A program made the translations under genes and the position numbers. Positions 1-12,530 of a DNA stretch of 64,000 nt are shown one piece after another. Every line of letters starts with the position of its first letter. Within the stretch, counting starts at the first letter, position 1. Source of the stretch: Warburgia ugandensis. Taxonomy: Eukaryota; Streptophyta; Magnoliopsida; Canellales; Canellaceae. Below the pieces are notes generated by a model. That model was not told the DNA's origin and searched no databases. It worked only from the letters and a program-made list of their open reading frames with translations. The stretch lies in assembly GCA_035236585.1 (NCBI GenBank), contig CP141135.1, positions 9,024,001 to 9,088,000 on the forward strand, written 5' to 3'.

Positions 1-366
1 CAAATATATGCTCCCTAAAAGACATAAAAAGAATACGTGGGGCCACTAGAGTACCGACGCATACGATTAACCCTAGTGAGATCACAAAACATCCAGAGAC
101 GGCTAGTGGGTCTCACAAGTTGACTCTTCGATGGCTATGAAGAGATCCTACAAAAGAATTGTCAGTGAAACTATCACAAGCAACAGTTCACTTACACTCA
201 GTGGATGAGAGATTACTGAAGATCAACTCTAGAAATGCTTTTGCAAATCCTTGATCAATTATATCAAATAGCGGATACTTTTCTACATGTCAACATACCC
301 ACCCAAGACATCTTCAATTGTTCTCGTCTCTAATGCCCAACTTTCTAACACATGATTCGAGCTCAT
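1..366. other. Intergenic, nothing recognised
   Basis: No coding pattern, known repeat or RNA gene is visible here. It is ordinary moderately AT-rich DNA leading to the SINE on its right. Confidence 0.5.
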
Positions 367-548
367 ATAAAGGGGCAGCCTCGGTGCAGGAAGCTCCAAT
401 CGCATGCAAAGTCCGGGGAAGTGGCAGACCACAAGAGTCAATAGTACACAGCCTTACCTTGCATTTTGTAAGAGGCTATTTCCACGCCTTGAACCTGTGA
501 CCTCTAGGTCACATGATGACAACTCTACCATTGTGTTAAGGTTGCCAT
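367..548 (-). repeat. Au-type SINE, nearly full length
   Basis: Read on the minus strand this follows the Au-SINE plan: a tRNA-like head (box A region with AATGGTAGAGTTG, box B region with GGTCACAGGTTCAAGG), the middle block around CCTCTTACAAAATGCAAGG, the CCCCGGAC block, and a 3' end GAGGCTGCCCC followed by a short T-rich tail. This family is a tRNA-derived, RNA polymerase III transcribed retroposon found across flowering plants. It is diverged, and I see no clear target-site duplication. Family assignment is from memory of the consensus. Confidence 0.75.
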
Positions 549-1914
549 TTATTGTAATAACCTCAAATTTGTGTGTAAATTATTAAGAAAAATCAATAAA
601 GTTTAAAATTTCAAAAATTCTAGGCTGGAATATTAGGTTGTTGAAAATTCTCTTTCTATAGAGATTAAACCATAATTTAAAACCTAGAAATTACAGATGT
701 ACTTGAAAACTGATCAAAATGATATTAAGTACATTGAATTCCTAATTAAAATGAAAATTCTCTAATTTTATAAACAAAAGGGTAAAATGATAATTTTACT
801 CATAATCGAGAATTAAAACATGAATATTTGAAATGTGCTCAAAAAACTGATCAAAATGACTCTAAGGACACTAAATTGTGAGTTCGGGCAATTAGTGCCT
901 ATTTTTCTCCATTTTTTAGAATAAAAGGGCAAAATGGTTATTTCACATTTAAAGTGGGGCCCACAACTTTTCCCAATGCTCTAAAAGCAGCCATCAGTGG
1001 TCAAACCACTGCCAGGTGGTAGCGAAGACAGAGGTGGAGTGGCAACTCCACTCCCCATTAAATTTAATCAAAAGTAAAAACACCATAATTATAGGAAATT
1101 CATTTTTAAAAATTCCAAAATGTGCCTATAAATACCTCAGAAAAATCTCCAAATTTTTTCAAAAATCCATTACGAAGGGCCCTAAACTCGCCCAAAATCT
1201 CAGCTCCAAATTCCTTCCCAATCTCCCCCAAAAATCTCAATACCAGTACTAGGTACTGTCTCCGACAATAAATCCTAGTTATTCCGGACAATCTTGCCGT
1301 TGGTAGTTGATCATGAACCATTAAAAGGCTTCAACAGTAGGGGATCTTCAAAACCCCTAAAGTTTCTCTTTTCCTCCAGCAATGACATCGGAGTTATCAA
1401 CCCCCATATATTTTTCGACACATCGGTATATATCTGGAAGTTCTTTCTCTTCGCTGGTAACTCCTTCACTCCGGCAACTGAGGTGGGTGGCTTCCCCTAT
1501 TTCCCTTTTCGTTCCATGAAGTCCAAATGTAATCTCCAGCCTCCCAGGGATCTCCCCGGCCGTAGATCCTTTGAAAACGACGGTTCCAGCATGAATGGTT
1601 AAGTTCTCATCTTACACAACTCAAATGAAAACTCTAAGCCGATGGATGAGAAGTTGGAACCCAAAAACCTTAGATAAGTGAATCCCAACCATAGATGATG
1701 TTAGATCAAGGACGATCCAAAGATAGGTGATCCGATGGTCCCAATCAGGACGTCTCGCCTATCACCGGTCACCTCCTCAGGTTGACCTAAGATCACAGGT
1801 AACAAATATGTGGCCGCTCCACCCAATCAGACCCATCCGCCCGACCAATCTGATCCGATCATTCCTCTAGGCTCAGATCATATCAAGACCCTTTGAACGA
1901 CTGTGAACTTAAAA

Positions 1915-1950
1915 TCTTGATTTTGGAGTCATCTGAACTCCAAATCAAGA
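1915..1950. repeat. Inverted repeat inside the long LTR
   Basis: Left arm 1915-1929 pairs with right arm 1937-1950 with one unpaired T. The loop is about 7 bases. The role is unknown. Confidence 0.6.
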
Positions 1951-3299
1951 TTGGAAAGAGGTTATAAAAATATTATGAATTCTATTTTCTTATGAAATCA
2001 TAAAATCTAAGAAATATGAAAAGAAACTTTCTGTTAAGATAAATTAAGTTTCTTATTCCCATGATCTTTAAGATCTGGGATGATCATACCTTAGGGATCT
2101 GATCTAATAATGATATAATGGTAAGAAAATATGAAATTAAGGATTTAATATGACAAATCTGTAAGGATTTGAGGGATCCACCTTTAATGGTAGAAATACC
2201 ATAAAAATACAAAGGGACCCACTTAATCAGTAAGATCAAGTATGCTCAGACCCTATGAATAGGTTGGATGAATGGTATTATGATAGAATCTAGTGAGATC
2301 ATGGATTAAATGTGACAAAAACTTGTGGATATGACATTTGGACCTTAATGAAGTAAATACCCTTAATGTAATAAAAATCTTTGATCTAAAGGGCGAACAT
2401 AAAATCAGATGGTTGGACATGATTAAAAGTTTCTACTAATCCTGATTTAATTAGTTTAACTATCTTTTATTTGATAATAGAATTATAAATATGATTTATG
2501 TTATAAATTAGGAAGCATGATAGTGTAATTATTTAATTATAGCATGATATGCTTTAATGTTCTTAAGTTGTTATAATAAGTTGGTAAATTTAATTATCTT
2601 ATGATCATGAGATTTTAGCATGATTCCATTAGATTACTAATAAAATTTCATGCATTTCATAACCTAGGATCCATGTTAGTATATAGAGTATAAATGTCCT
2701 TAAAATGATATAGATGTACAATTCTATTTAAAGTGTATGGTTATTTGATTGTCAAAGTATAGTGTAAGCATCTTAATTGTCTTTAAGTTAATAGATATAA
2801 TTGTTAAATTAGTGGTTATGCTTCAATATTCATAAATCACCAAAAATATAATCTAATGAAATATAGAGATTTATGGACAATTAAGATGAATGAATGACTT
2901 TGACTTAATATTAGTAGGGGTTATAGTTAGTAGGACAATATAAGGAATGATTTACCATTTTCTTGGCCCAAAGTAGGAGAATAATGAACATCCATGGATG
3001 ACATTGTGCATATTCATGAAAATTAATTAAAATCAATTAGAGAATGGACTTAAGGTAAAGAGCTTATAGGAACCTTGTTAAAGGTTGAGCTAGTGCCACT
3101 CCATTGGACTCTGAACATTGTGCTTATAGGGGATATACAAGAGACAAGTGCTTTTCCCTTGCCTCTGTTGACGTGAGGTCTAAACGCCTCCTTACATGAG
3201 GGTTGTATTAACCACTTTTTGGGCAGACTTTAACTGGTAAGCACTAGTCATCATAAAATAAGGATGAGCTGTTTAGTAATAGGAAGAAATAAATTATCT

Positions 3300-3326
3300 T
3301 CAACCAGTAAGACATTAACTGGTTGA
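3300..3326. repeat. Short perfect hairpin
   Basis: TCAACCAGT (3300-3308) and ACTGGTTGA (3318-3326) are perfect reverse complements with a 9-base loop. It lies next to a short (TAA)n run. It may be chance. Confidence 0.5.
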
Positions 3327-4604
3327 ATAATAATAATAATAACATAAAAAAGATAACAAATTATCTAACCTTAATAAAAATAGTAAGGTAAGGATAATCA
3401 AACAAGATGAGATCTTGAATGATCAAAAATAATAAAGAAAAAAAATATTAATATAGATTAGATTGTTTATGTATGATATATAGATAGTACTTGTATAGAA
3501 GATCTAAACCCTTGGTCATATGTGATTTAAAGAGGAAAGATTCAGATCATTCTACATAAGGATGATCAAAAGACCATGTAATATGTACCATTGACTAGAA
3601 AGATGACATTATACATATGATTTGACAGATATGCGTTGATTAAAACTATGGCAGACTTCAAGGAGTAAGAATACACTATTAAGGTAAGTGAATTTTAAGA
3701 ATACCTTTACATGAAGATACATGTTTAATACATGATCTTATGTTTAGAACTATTGACATGTACAATACCAATATATTGTGGTAAATACCTCAAAAATAAA
3801 TATGATCCAACCAAATGATGAGGAAATTACATCCCTAGATAAACAAACAAATAGTCTGATATGTATAAGTATTGTTTTACATATAAGCATAGAGGCTTGT
3901 GGTTTTGTTTTAAACAAGCATAGGCCTGGGGATGCTATGCTAAGAGAGTTATGAGGGTTTGGTTACTTGCTCTCCGAAACTTGATGATATTGAATATCAA
4001 GCTTAAGAAAGGCTGAAAGTCAAGTGGGGCAATTATGGGAAGGCTGGCACTGTGATAGCCATGGTTCCCCCCATACAGACATTGATATTGTAATTTCCAC
4101 TGATAATGATATAAGTGGATTATAAAGCAATTATCCGGGTATGCTGTACGGATCAGACTGCAAGCATGGTAGTCCTTAAATATTTTGCATTATGATGCAT
4201 ATGAAATTGGCATAGTGAAGTGCTTTATGTTGTGGCATAGTGAAATGCCTTAAGTGATGACATGATGAAATGCCAAGTAATTGTACATTACCAGTATTTT
4301 TTTCAAGAAGAAAAATTCCCAATATAGTAACTAACTGAGATGCTAATATCCTATAGTGAAAGGAGTTGATCAGCTTAGTATGGGAATGATTATTGACTAT
4401 TTTCACAATTTTAACGGATTTGTCCATATACAGTATGCATGTATGTATATATAAAGATGAACACAAATGTCAAAGTAATAAGATATCCATATAAATGATA
4501 TTGTTCCATGAATGTGTTTATGATGAAATGAATCATGAGATAATTGAATATTGAGATTATACTGTCAATATATTACATTTTTATCCCCTACCAAGCATAG
4601 CTTG

Positions 4605-4644
4605 CTGAGATATTGTAAATGTTTGAATGTTTACAATATCTCAG
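4605..4644. repeat. 15-bp perfect hairpin near the LTR 3' end
   Basis: CTGAGATATTGTAAA at 4605-4619 and its exact reverse complement at 4630-4644 flank a 10-base loop. Equivalent hairpins occur at 6054-6084 and 12505-12530, in different LTRs. In LTR orientation each left arm starts with GAG plus a purine-pyrimidine-ATTG core, which suggests a conserved RNA structure of this LTR group. Confidence 0.75.
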
Positions 4645-4930
4645 ATACAGAGAATGAGACTTAGGAGCTCAAGACTTGAAAAACTATTGAAGAATAAGTA
4701 ATCAGAGTATATCCCTTGAAATATTGTATTAAGAGCTAGTAATGTATGGAGAGCTTGTATTATATTTAGAGCTTTGTAATTTGGATTGTGTATTTGGACA
4801 AGTATTGTAAAGATGCAATGGGTTGCTGGATTGATCCTAAAGTTTAATAAATGTATATTCCTTCAATGAAATTTTACCTTATACAAAACTCTACTTATGT
4901 TATTTATGAAGTGGGGACTTGGGTTTTACA

Positions 4931-5477
4931 AAACAAGTTCTAAAGAAAAGAATTTTCGCTGCTTTGTGTTAAATATTCAATTTTGACTAAATTTGTAATT
5001 TTAAATTGATTTTATCTTTGAGTGATCATCCAACCATTGATATAAAAATTTAATGGTTAGATGATAGTTAAAGCTAATTAAATAGGTAATTAATGGGATC
5101 AATGATTTTAAGTTAGTTTTCTACTTTGCATATTAACTTTGTACGGTTCATATCAGCCTAATTTAATGGGCCTCACATCACAAAGCAAGGCTCCAATGGA
5201 AACATGCTGGCATGCATGTACATCACTAGTTGCATGGGAGACAACATAGCTTGGACACCGCATGGCAAGCATCACATGGGCAGGCTGTACAAGTTGATGG
5301 GCATAGTATGGAGCAAGCATGGGAATCCAATAAAAAATTATAAGTTATTCGGGCTCTTTATATAGCATTCCTTAGGCAACTACAGGGGGCTTCTTGATTC
5401 TCCCTCCTAGTAGAGAGAGGTAGAAGGATAGTTCCTTTGCACCTCTCTCGTGCTCTCCCCTTCTCCTCCACACTTCT
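4931..5477. other. Spacer between two long LTRs
   Basis: No gene or recognised repeat. It is AT-rich at the left, with several CATG-rich short runs (GCATGG and similar) at 5205-5330 and a CT-rich run just before the next LTR. It may be internal or target DNA left between two insertions. Confidence 0.4.
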
Positions 5478-6053
5478 TGTAACGACTTGGGTTTTTATAA
5501 TATATTTTTGTAATTCTTTTTAAAATGTTGGGCCCTTAGTTGTAAAAGTATTTAGAAAACAAACAACGGAAAACATTTTTCATGAAAAGACTCTTTTAAA
5601 AACCCCAGTGTCATTTTTCTTTTCTTAAAAAGGATTATCGGTGAAATGAGCACTACATTTTTACCAAAAATTCAATAGAGTTTCCTTTGTTTTTTGGACA
5701 TTAGACATTTAACGCATGTCATTGCAAAGTACTTGGTAAACACATCTTTATAAATAAAAGGATAAGAGAGACTCCGTCTCCATCCCATCACATTTACATA
5801 CATAACTTTGTTTTTTTAAAATCAAAATTCAACCAAATCAAAAGAAGTTATGACCAGGATCAATCTATTCACAACCACGTCAGTACCACCTTACTCCACA
5901 TGTCCATAATGCAAAATCATATCAATTTAATATATTACATTAATTTAATAAATCATCAACCATATTGCAAACCTGTTTGTTATACTTATTACTTCATCTT
6001 GAAATCTCTAGCACAGTCTTCTGCTTCTTTTCCCTTGCTCTATTTTTTCAACC

Positions 6054-6084
6054 TGAGACATTGTAAACAATTTACAATGTCTCA
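6054..6084. repeat. 14-bp perfect hairpin in solo LTR
   Basis: TGAGACATTGTAAA (6054-6067) and its exact reverse complement (6071-6084) are separated by CAA. It sits about 575 bp from the LTR 3' end and is the counterpart of the hairpins at 4605 and 12505. Confidence 0.75.
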
Positions 6085-8514
6085 ACAAACTTGCGCTTAT
6101 GTAGGCAGTTTTCACATCTATTTTACCAAGTTTTTAATTCAATTCTAAACAATACCTCAAATCATTTTTCATGCAATTTCTACATAATAGAATGATCAAG
6201 TCAGGGATAAGAAATATGATTTAAGCTACATGCCAATCTCAGTTCATGATTTCATGCTAAAACATTTCAGATGGTGTCAATGTAAAACATGCATCACTTT
6301 AAATACATATTTTTCCAAATGATTGAATCATCATAGTAATCTCAAGTAAATTACAATATAGAATATATAAAAAAAATTACAAGTAAGCATAACTTGAGAA
6401 CTATGTGAAAGATACACATATAACTTGATAAATCCAACGCCATAAGATCCCCAAAGTATTAAAGTAGTCATCAGTTAAACCACGAATGTCGGCAATCCCA
6501 AACCGATAACATCATCGCATGCACATATGCACCCCGGTGAACACATTAGCCAGTTGGTCGTGAGTACTCATCTAAGACCCTCAAGCCCATCTACGTGGGG
6601 TCACAAAACAGAAATCCTATGACACACTATGCTCACAACCAAATCACTGAATCCTGCCTCTTCGATATTTAGAGAATAGCTACCGCAACCTCCGCAGCGA
6701 CTACAGATACATCTCGAAAGGGTGCGTGACCACCTTCAATGGTTGTTCCTACCACAACAATCGAGAAAAACGATGCCACTTTAGGCATGGATACCTACCA
6801 CCTTTGGTGGTTAGAGGCCAGGAGACCACTTCGTACAACCTCTTAGCATAGTGCCCACCAGGCTCATTAGCCTGAACAAAGATATGTCTTAATCCTAAAA
6901 TGATATTAAAACATATATCATATCTCTCATGCAAATTATGCATTTCTATAGCTCATCACAAAACATGGGATTGATGCAATTTTAATTATAATAATTTCTT
7001 TCAAAAACACATAAGAGCGTATAACAAACAATATCTTTTTCATTTCTCATATAAAAGTATGCATCATGGCTATGAAGATATATAGATATAATTCTCATGC
7101 CTCATTTGCAAACGTTGCATTTTAAAAAGCATAAAACAAGGTATCATGATGAAGTGTAAATTCCATGATAATTAAGTAATCTCAACTAGAAAACATGATA
7201 AACTAATATTTGATTATTTAAAATCTCAAGGGCAAATATATGTTAAAACCACCTACCTCTTAGGTAAGATTCTTAGTTCACCTATGTTTCGTCTCCAACT
7301 GGACTTATTGCTCAATCTTCTCTGTTGATGTTACAGAGTTCTTGTCAATGTTGAATCATGTATAAATGAGTACATAATAATTCTATTTTAATCAAAGTCT
7401 AATGATTTAGGTTATCATAAACCGTTTAATTTTCCACTAACCATCCATTGCCAGTTTCTTGTTCCCCTACTATCCGATCAGATGGTTCAAATTATTCAAT
7501 AAATGTTCATCCAAATTCCCCATTTTATGTCATATCTAAGTCAATTCAAAGCGCAGGAATTCATCTGTAGCATCTAATCATTGATCAGATATCACAAGAT
7601 CTCTGTTTGAATAATGATAGATCAAACAACCTAAATTATCTGATCTGTTTCACTTCAAAATCTTAAAAAAAAAAAAAAATTTACTCATCCTATTATTTTT
7701 AAGCACGGGAAATTTACTGGATTAGATGCTACCAATCATTGTTTAAACAGTAACAAATCAGACGGTCTAGATTGTTTGATTTGTTTTCTAACACATATCA
7801 TCAATTTTGTTAAATTCCAACCACAATAGGCATGTGTGTTAACTGTTTTTGAGCATACTTTACTATTTAAACTTTCATATTGTTTGTAGATTGGACTTCG
7901 GGAGTCGTATCACCCCTGTCCAAGCTTCGATTGAATGATCAGAGCCTCAAATGGGTTGGTCAAGGCTCCTGACAGTCTCTGTTTGTTACATACAAACAAG
8001 ATCAACGATTCTGATCTTGTTTGGAGTGAATCAGTTAAGCCCTAACTAGAAAACCTAGTTTTTCCTATTCTACAAACAATCTAAACCAGGAAATGGAGAA
8101 TGCGTGTGAAGACCTCACCTCTGTGGGTTGTCCATAGCTTCAGATTATCGCCGGAGAAGATGGGATTTAATGGTTTTTCAACAACTATCCATGCAAGCCA
8201 CTGCTCTTGTTCAATCTGTCATCATTCCCCTTCCAATGATGCTGGAACCATGGGGGTTTTGTTCCCCAGCCCCTGGAGACATGATTGAACAACTGGATCT
8301 TTGATTAGAGTCGTTGTTGTCATCGGCGAACTCAGTTTCTTTAGTAACTATCAATCCCTCTTTCACCGATAAAAACCTGTATGTTCCAGCAGTTGGGCAC
8401 TCTTTTCCTCCTCTCCTCTCTTCCCTCCCTCTCTCTCCTCCTCTCCCTCTCTCTCAGATCATTCTCCCTAACCTGCGATCTAGGTTTCCAGGCGTGCTAG
8501 GTTTTCTTCCCCAT

Positions 8515-8540
8515 CCTTTCCTTTCCTTTCCTTTCCTTCC
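8515..8540. repeat. (CTTTC)n pentanucleotide run
   Basis: About five copies of CTTTC within a longer pyrimidine-rich tract of the solo LTR. The open reading frames here are by-products of low complexity. Confidence 0.8.
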
Positions 8541-9041
8541 CTTCTCTCCTTCTCTCTTCCTCTCTCTCCCTTCTTCTCCTCCTCTCTTCTTCTTCTCAGC
8601 ATCACCTGCCCCTTTGTTTTCTCGTCGGGTTTTTTGGGTTGCAGATAGATCGTTAGGTCTATCATTTTTTTTTCTCTTTTCTTCGTCAGTGCGAGAATAG
8701 ACCTAGCATCTGTTTTCATGTTTTAACTTGAGGGGGTGCCAATATCAAGTTTGGCCCCTCCTGATAATTACTTTAAATCAATTTTTTATTTTTTATTTTT
8801 CTTTCTTATTTTTACCAAAATGCCCTTCATATTCAAACATTCATATCTCCTTCATCCGAACTCTAATTTCTACAAATTTGGTGTCGCTTGAATCGTCTTT
8901 CCGAGTATAATCAAATAGGTCTAATTTGATGTCTTTCAAAAGGTAAATTTAGTGAAACCTAAATATAAAGATTCTCTCATTTATGTTTATCAAAATCAAT
9001 TTATAATTCTTTAAAATAGAATTAAAAATTAGGATTGTTAC

Positions 9042-9043
<2 letters not shown>

Positions 9044-9126
<83 letters not shown>
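9044..9126. repeat. (TC)n microsatellite, about 83 bp
   Basis: An uninterrupted TC dinucleotide run begins right at the edge of the solo LTR ending at 9042. Ser-Leu or Arg-Glu repeat frames through it are artefacts. Confidence 0.95.
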
Positions 9127-9128
<2 letters not shown>

Positions 9129-9409
9129 TGGCTGGACACATTAGTCCCTCCCTTTCACACTCCCTCTGTTTGCCAAAAACTGCACTCCCCTCTCCTCTTT
9201 CTCCCAACACCTTCATCACCAACATCTCCTCCACTACTCACTCTGGCATCACCACACAAATCAGCCAATCGACTCTTCTCTTGGAATCTCTCCACTACTC
9301 TCACGAAAACCCAGATCTTGTGGCCTGTTCACTACCTGGTCTGCACCCTATTCCCATTCTCTCTTCTCTTCTAACTCCCTCTTTAGGATGAACCGTAGGA
9401 GGAGGGAGG

Positions 9410-9515
<106 letters not shown>

Positions 9516-10280
9516 ATTCACGATTTGCTCCATTTCCCCGCTCTAGCATCGTCGATGTCTCCAACACCGGCTCCTCTTTGATCTCCCTGCTCTCTTTGTT
9601 TTTTTCTTCTCATCTCCATCGTCGGCTACTCCTCCCAGCTCCACCGATTTCATAGAGTTCTCTTTTTATAGGTCTCTAGCCATCTCAGAGGAAAAAACCT
9701 AGATCTAGGTTTTCCCCCCTTTCCCCTCTTCTTCTCCCGTACCCTCCATTTTCTAGTCACCGGTCTTCCTTGTGCCATTTTTCCCAGCCACTCACCTCCG
9801 GCAAGCGTAACCGAAGAAAACCCAACTTCATTTCCTCCCAATGCTTCTGATTTGCCTGTTTTTTTCCATCTATTCCACCTACCTCTCTCTCTGTGCACGC
9901 TCTAGTTCAAATCCTACATTTTTCTCCCTTACGGATTGGAGAAGAAGAAGATATTTTGTCAAGAAAATTCCATTTATGCCCATTAGACTTTCATTTAAAT
10001 GTCATTCATGTCATATTTGTCATTTTCCTTATTTTGTCTTTAGTCAATTCATGCTTTATTTTATCTAAGTTAGTCTTATTCTCAAATTAGTTCTAGAATA
10101 TGTATTTTCAGTTATTGTTCATTGCATGACACAATGATTTAGATAGGAAGTTGCATTTGGATTATTATTGTATTTAATTTCTTTAAATTTAGAACAATGT
10201 ACTCAAGGGTTAATTCAATTGAATATTATTTTTGGTATTTTTCTAAGTTAAAAGTTATGTAAACTCCAATGTTTAAGTTA

Positions 10281-10342
10281 AGTTCCTGTGAAAATCGACC
10301 TGGACTTGCACTAGCTATTCTACAATAGCCGTGCACTTGCGG
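10281..10342 (-). repeat. Inverted 60-bp motif, copy 1
   Basis: Contains CTATTCTACAATAGCC and TGCACTTGCGG. Its reverse complement aligns along its whole length, at roughly three quarters identity by eye, to 11034-11096. The shared core is GGCTATTGTAGWATAGCTA followed by a GGTCGAT block. Such blocks recur near the ends of some plant retroelements, but I cannot name the family. Confidence 0.6.
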
Positions 10343-11033
10343 AAAAACTCAACACTTTGTTTTGTGAAATTTTTTTACTACTAAGGGCCCCATCTTTACA
10401 AAATGTATTATAAAAACCATGGTTGTCACATTCATGATCCAAGCTCATATGTGAACGTAATTAAGTCTAGAATCCCCACTAAAGTAGAATTCATGAGGAG
10501 TTTTAGAAGTAGGTGTAAGGTGTTCTTCTCTTTATAAAATTAGTTAAGGAATGCTGACAGTTCTCCATCACGATTGGATATAAGACTTCTCACTTCTTTA
10601 TCTTTTGAGTAAACTATTTTAGATTGTTTTGGTGAGACGTCCCAATTGAAGATATGCTAAAACCCCACAAATTCCCAAAATTATATTAGCTTTTAAGGTG
10701 AAAACATGCAACACATCCACATCCTTCAAAGCCTACGAGGTTCGAAGGATGTGCATTGTCCACCAACCAAAACATTAGAAGTGCACTAATGAAATAAACT
10801 CAAACTTTAGCAAAATATGACACATTGCCTTGATTAATTTTTGGCTTTTCAGATGTGTTCTAAAGGAGGATGCAAATTAGTCCCTTTTTTTTTTCCTAGA
10901 GGGAAACTACATAAATTTCTCGTCACAATTTTTCTTCCTAGTAGCTCTCCTTTTGAACAATTATTAATTTTTCCTTGTTCTTGAGTTGTTATGAACTTAT
11001 TGATAATCGATGTTGGTTATTGTTGATGTTTAA

Positions 11034-11096
11034 CTACAAGTGCAAGGGCTATTGTAGTATAGCTAAGCAAATACGGGTCGATTCCATAGGGACTCG
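11034..11096 (+). repeat. Inverted 60-bp motif, copy 2
   Basis: Contains GGGCTATTGTAGTATAGCTA, then GGGTCGATTCCATAGGGACT. It is the opposite-strand partner of 10281-10342. The two could bound an 816-bp unit or be two independent remnants. Confidence 0.6.
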
Positions 11097-12504
11097 CTTT
11101 AAAAGATGAATTTTTAAATAAAATTTAATTATCTAAAATTAAAAATAAATAATAGGAAATTACTAGAATTAGAATTAGAGTTTCGATCAGTTCAATTCCT
11201 AACTATTATAGAATTTTCAATTCCTAAATAAAACAAATAAATCAAATAACATGAAAAAAAAAACTACTTCCCTAGCTTAATCACTATCAATATCTTTAAG
11301 TCTGATCTTCTGAGAGATGATCAATCTTTACAAATGTCTTCAGAACGTCCTTAATTAGAGATCTACTAGTCGGATTTGTTAGATTCCTCAAAATGGTCAA
11401 GATATGAAATAATTTGTGATTTTCGGATTTGGATGGATCATATTGATTTTTAAATTTCAGATCAAATATTAGAAACATTAATTAAGTCTAAAGATATCTT
11501 AAGAATGAAATTATAAAGTTAATTTGAAATTAGATAAGAAACAAATGAGAAACAAGCAATTCTTGGTTGATTAAGGCTAACCTGTTGATTGAGTTAGACC
11601 TTAATTAATCTGATTTGGATTGGATTGTTCCTGTATAAGCAGAAGACAAATTGTAACACCCCGGATTTTTAAGACAATTTTTTTTTATATACATAATAAT
11701 GGCATTTTAAATAAGAGCATTTTGGGATCCCATGAGAAAAGATTTATTTAACATTTTACTAAACCTATCTTAAAACTACGGGTGTTAATTTTTCCTTTCT
11801 CAAAATGGCGTACATATAATTTAAACATAAATAAATAATCCGCGTATAAATCAACGTCAAATAAATAGGCGCCTTTATTTTAAATGAAATAAACGTCCAA
11901 AAGACAATAATAATATGGCCCAGGGTCTATCCATCATAACATCCCATATAAATGTCCAACATATGTCCAAAGATCTAAATCACATCCCAATATAAAATAT
12001 GCAGTCCATAATAAAATCCTGTAACACCCCGGATTTTTAAGACAATTTTTTTTTTTTTTTTATAATAATGGCAATTTAAATAAGAACATTTGGGATCCCA
12101 TGAGAAAAGATTTATTTAACATTTTACTAAACCTATCTCAAAAACTCCGGGTGTTAATTTTCCTTTCACAAAATGGCGTACATGTAATTTAAACATAAAT
12201 AAATAATCCACGTATAAATCAACGTCAAATAAATAGGCGCCTTTATTTTAAATCAAATAAACATCCAAAAGACAGTAATAATATGGCCCAGGGTCTATCC
12301 ATCATAACATCACATATAAATGTCCAATATATATCCAAAGATCTAAATCACATCCAAATATAAAGTATGCAGTCCATAATTAAATCCAAATGATAATCCA
12401 CTCTAATGACTCACATTACTTTCTAAAACTATAGGGAAACTAGTCTTCACGGCTCTCAAGGTTTATCAATGACCTTGCCTTTCTGTTATCACGCTCGAGA
12501 TCTA

Positions 12505-12530
12505 AGGCATTGCAAAACAAAGCAATGCCT
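12505..12530. repeat. 9-bp hairpin in LTR
   Basis: AGGCATTGC and GCAATGCCT flank an 8-base A-rich loop. Exact copies lie at 19141-19166 (other LTR) and 21768-21793 (solo LTR). In LTR sense it reads GAGGCATTGC, matching the arms of the longer hairpins at 4605 and 6054. Confidence 0.8.

Larger units (their letters stand above)
553..4930 (+). mobile_element. Long Ty3/gypsy-type LTR (solo or one side of a lost element)
   Basis: The stretch starts TGTAATAACCTC and ends GGGTTTTACA, the TG...CA termini and TGTAAYA start shared with the other gypsy LTRs in this window. It is about 4.4 kb long, has no pol coding, and carries a 15-bp perfect hairpin about 290 bp before its 3' end, as the neighbouring LTRs do. 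The flanking 5-mers do not match (TTTAT and AAACA), so either the ends are slightly misplaced or this is one LTR of an element whose other parts are gone. It is old by its AT-rich, decayed look. The chromovirus/Tekay-like label is by analogy with the element at 12020-21644. Confidence 0.5.
5478..9042 (-). mobile_element. Solo LTR, Ty3/gypsy type, about 3.6 kb
   Basis: The left end TGTAACGACTTGG and right end GGATTGTTACA are the TG...CA ends of an LTR lying in minus orientation. The right edge resembles that of the 12020-15027 LTR (AAAATTAGGATTGTTACA against AAATTAAGGATATTACA). Flanking 5-mers CTTCT (5473-5477) and CCTCT (9043-9047) match at four of five positions, fitting a decayed target-site duplication. 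No pol coding lies between them, so this looks like a solo LTR left by recombination. A CT-rich tract (about 8400-8600) and a (CTTTC)n run lie in its right part. Confidence 0.65.
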
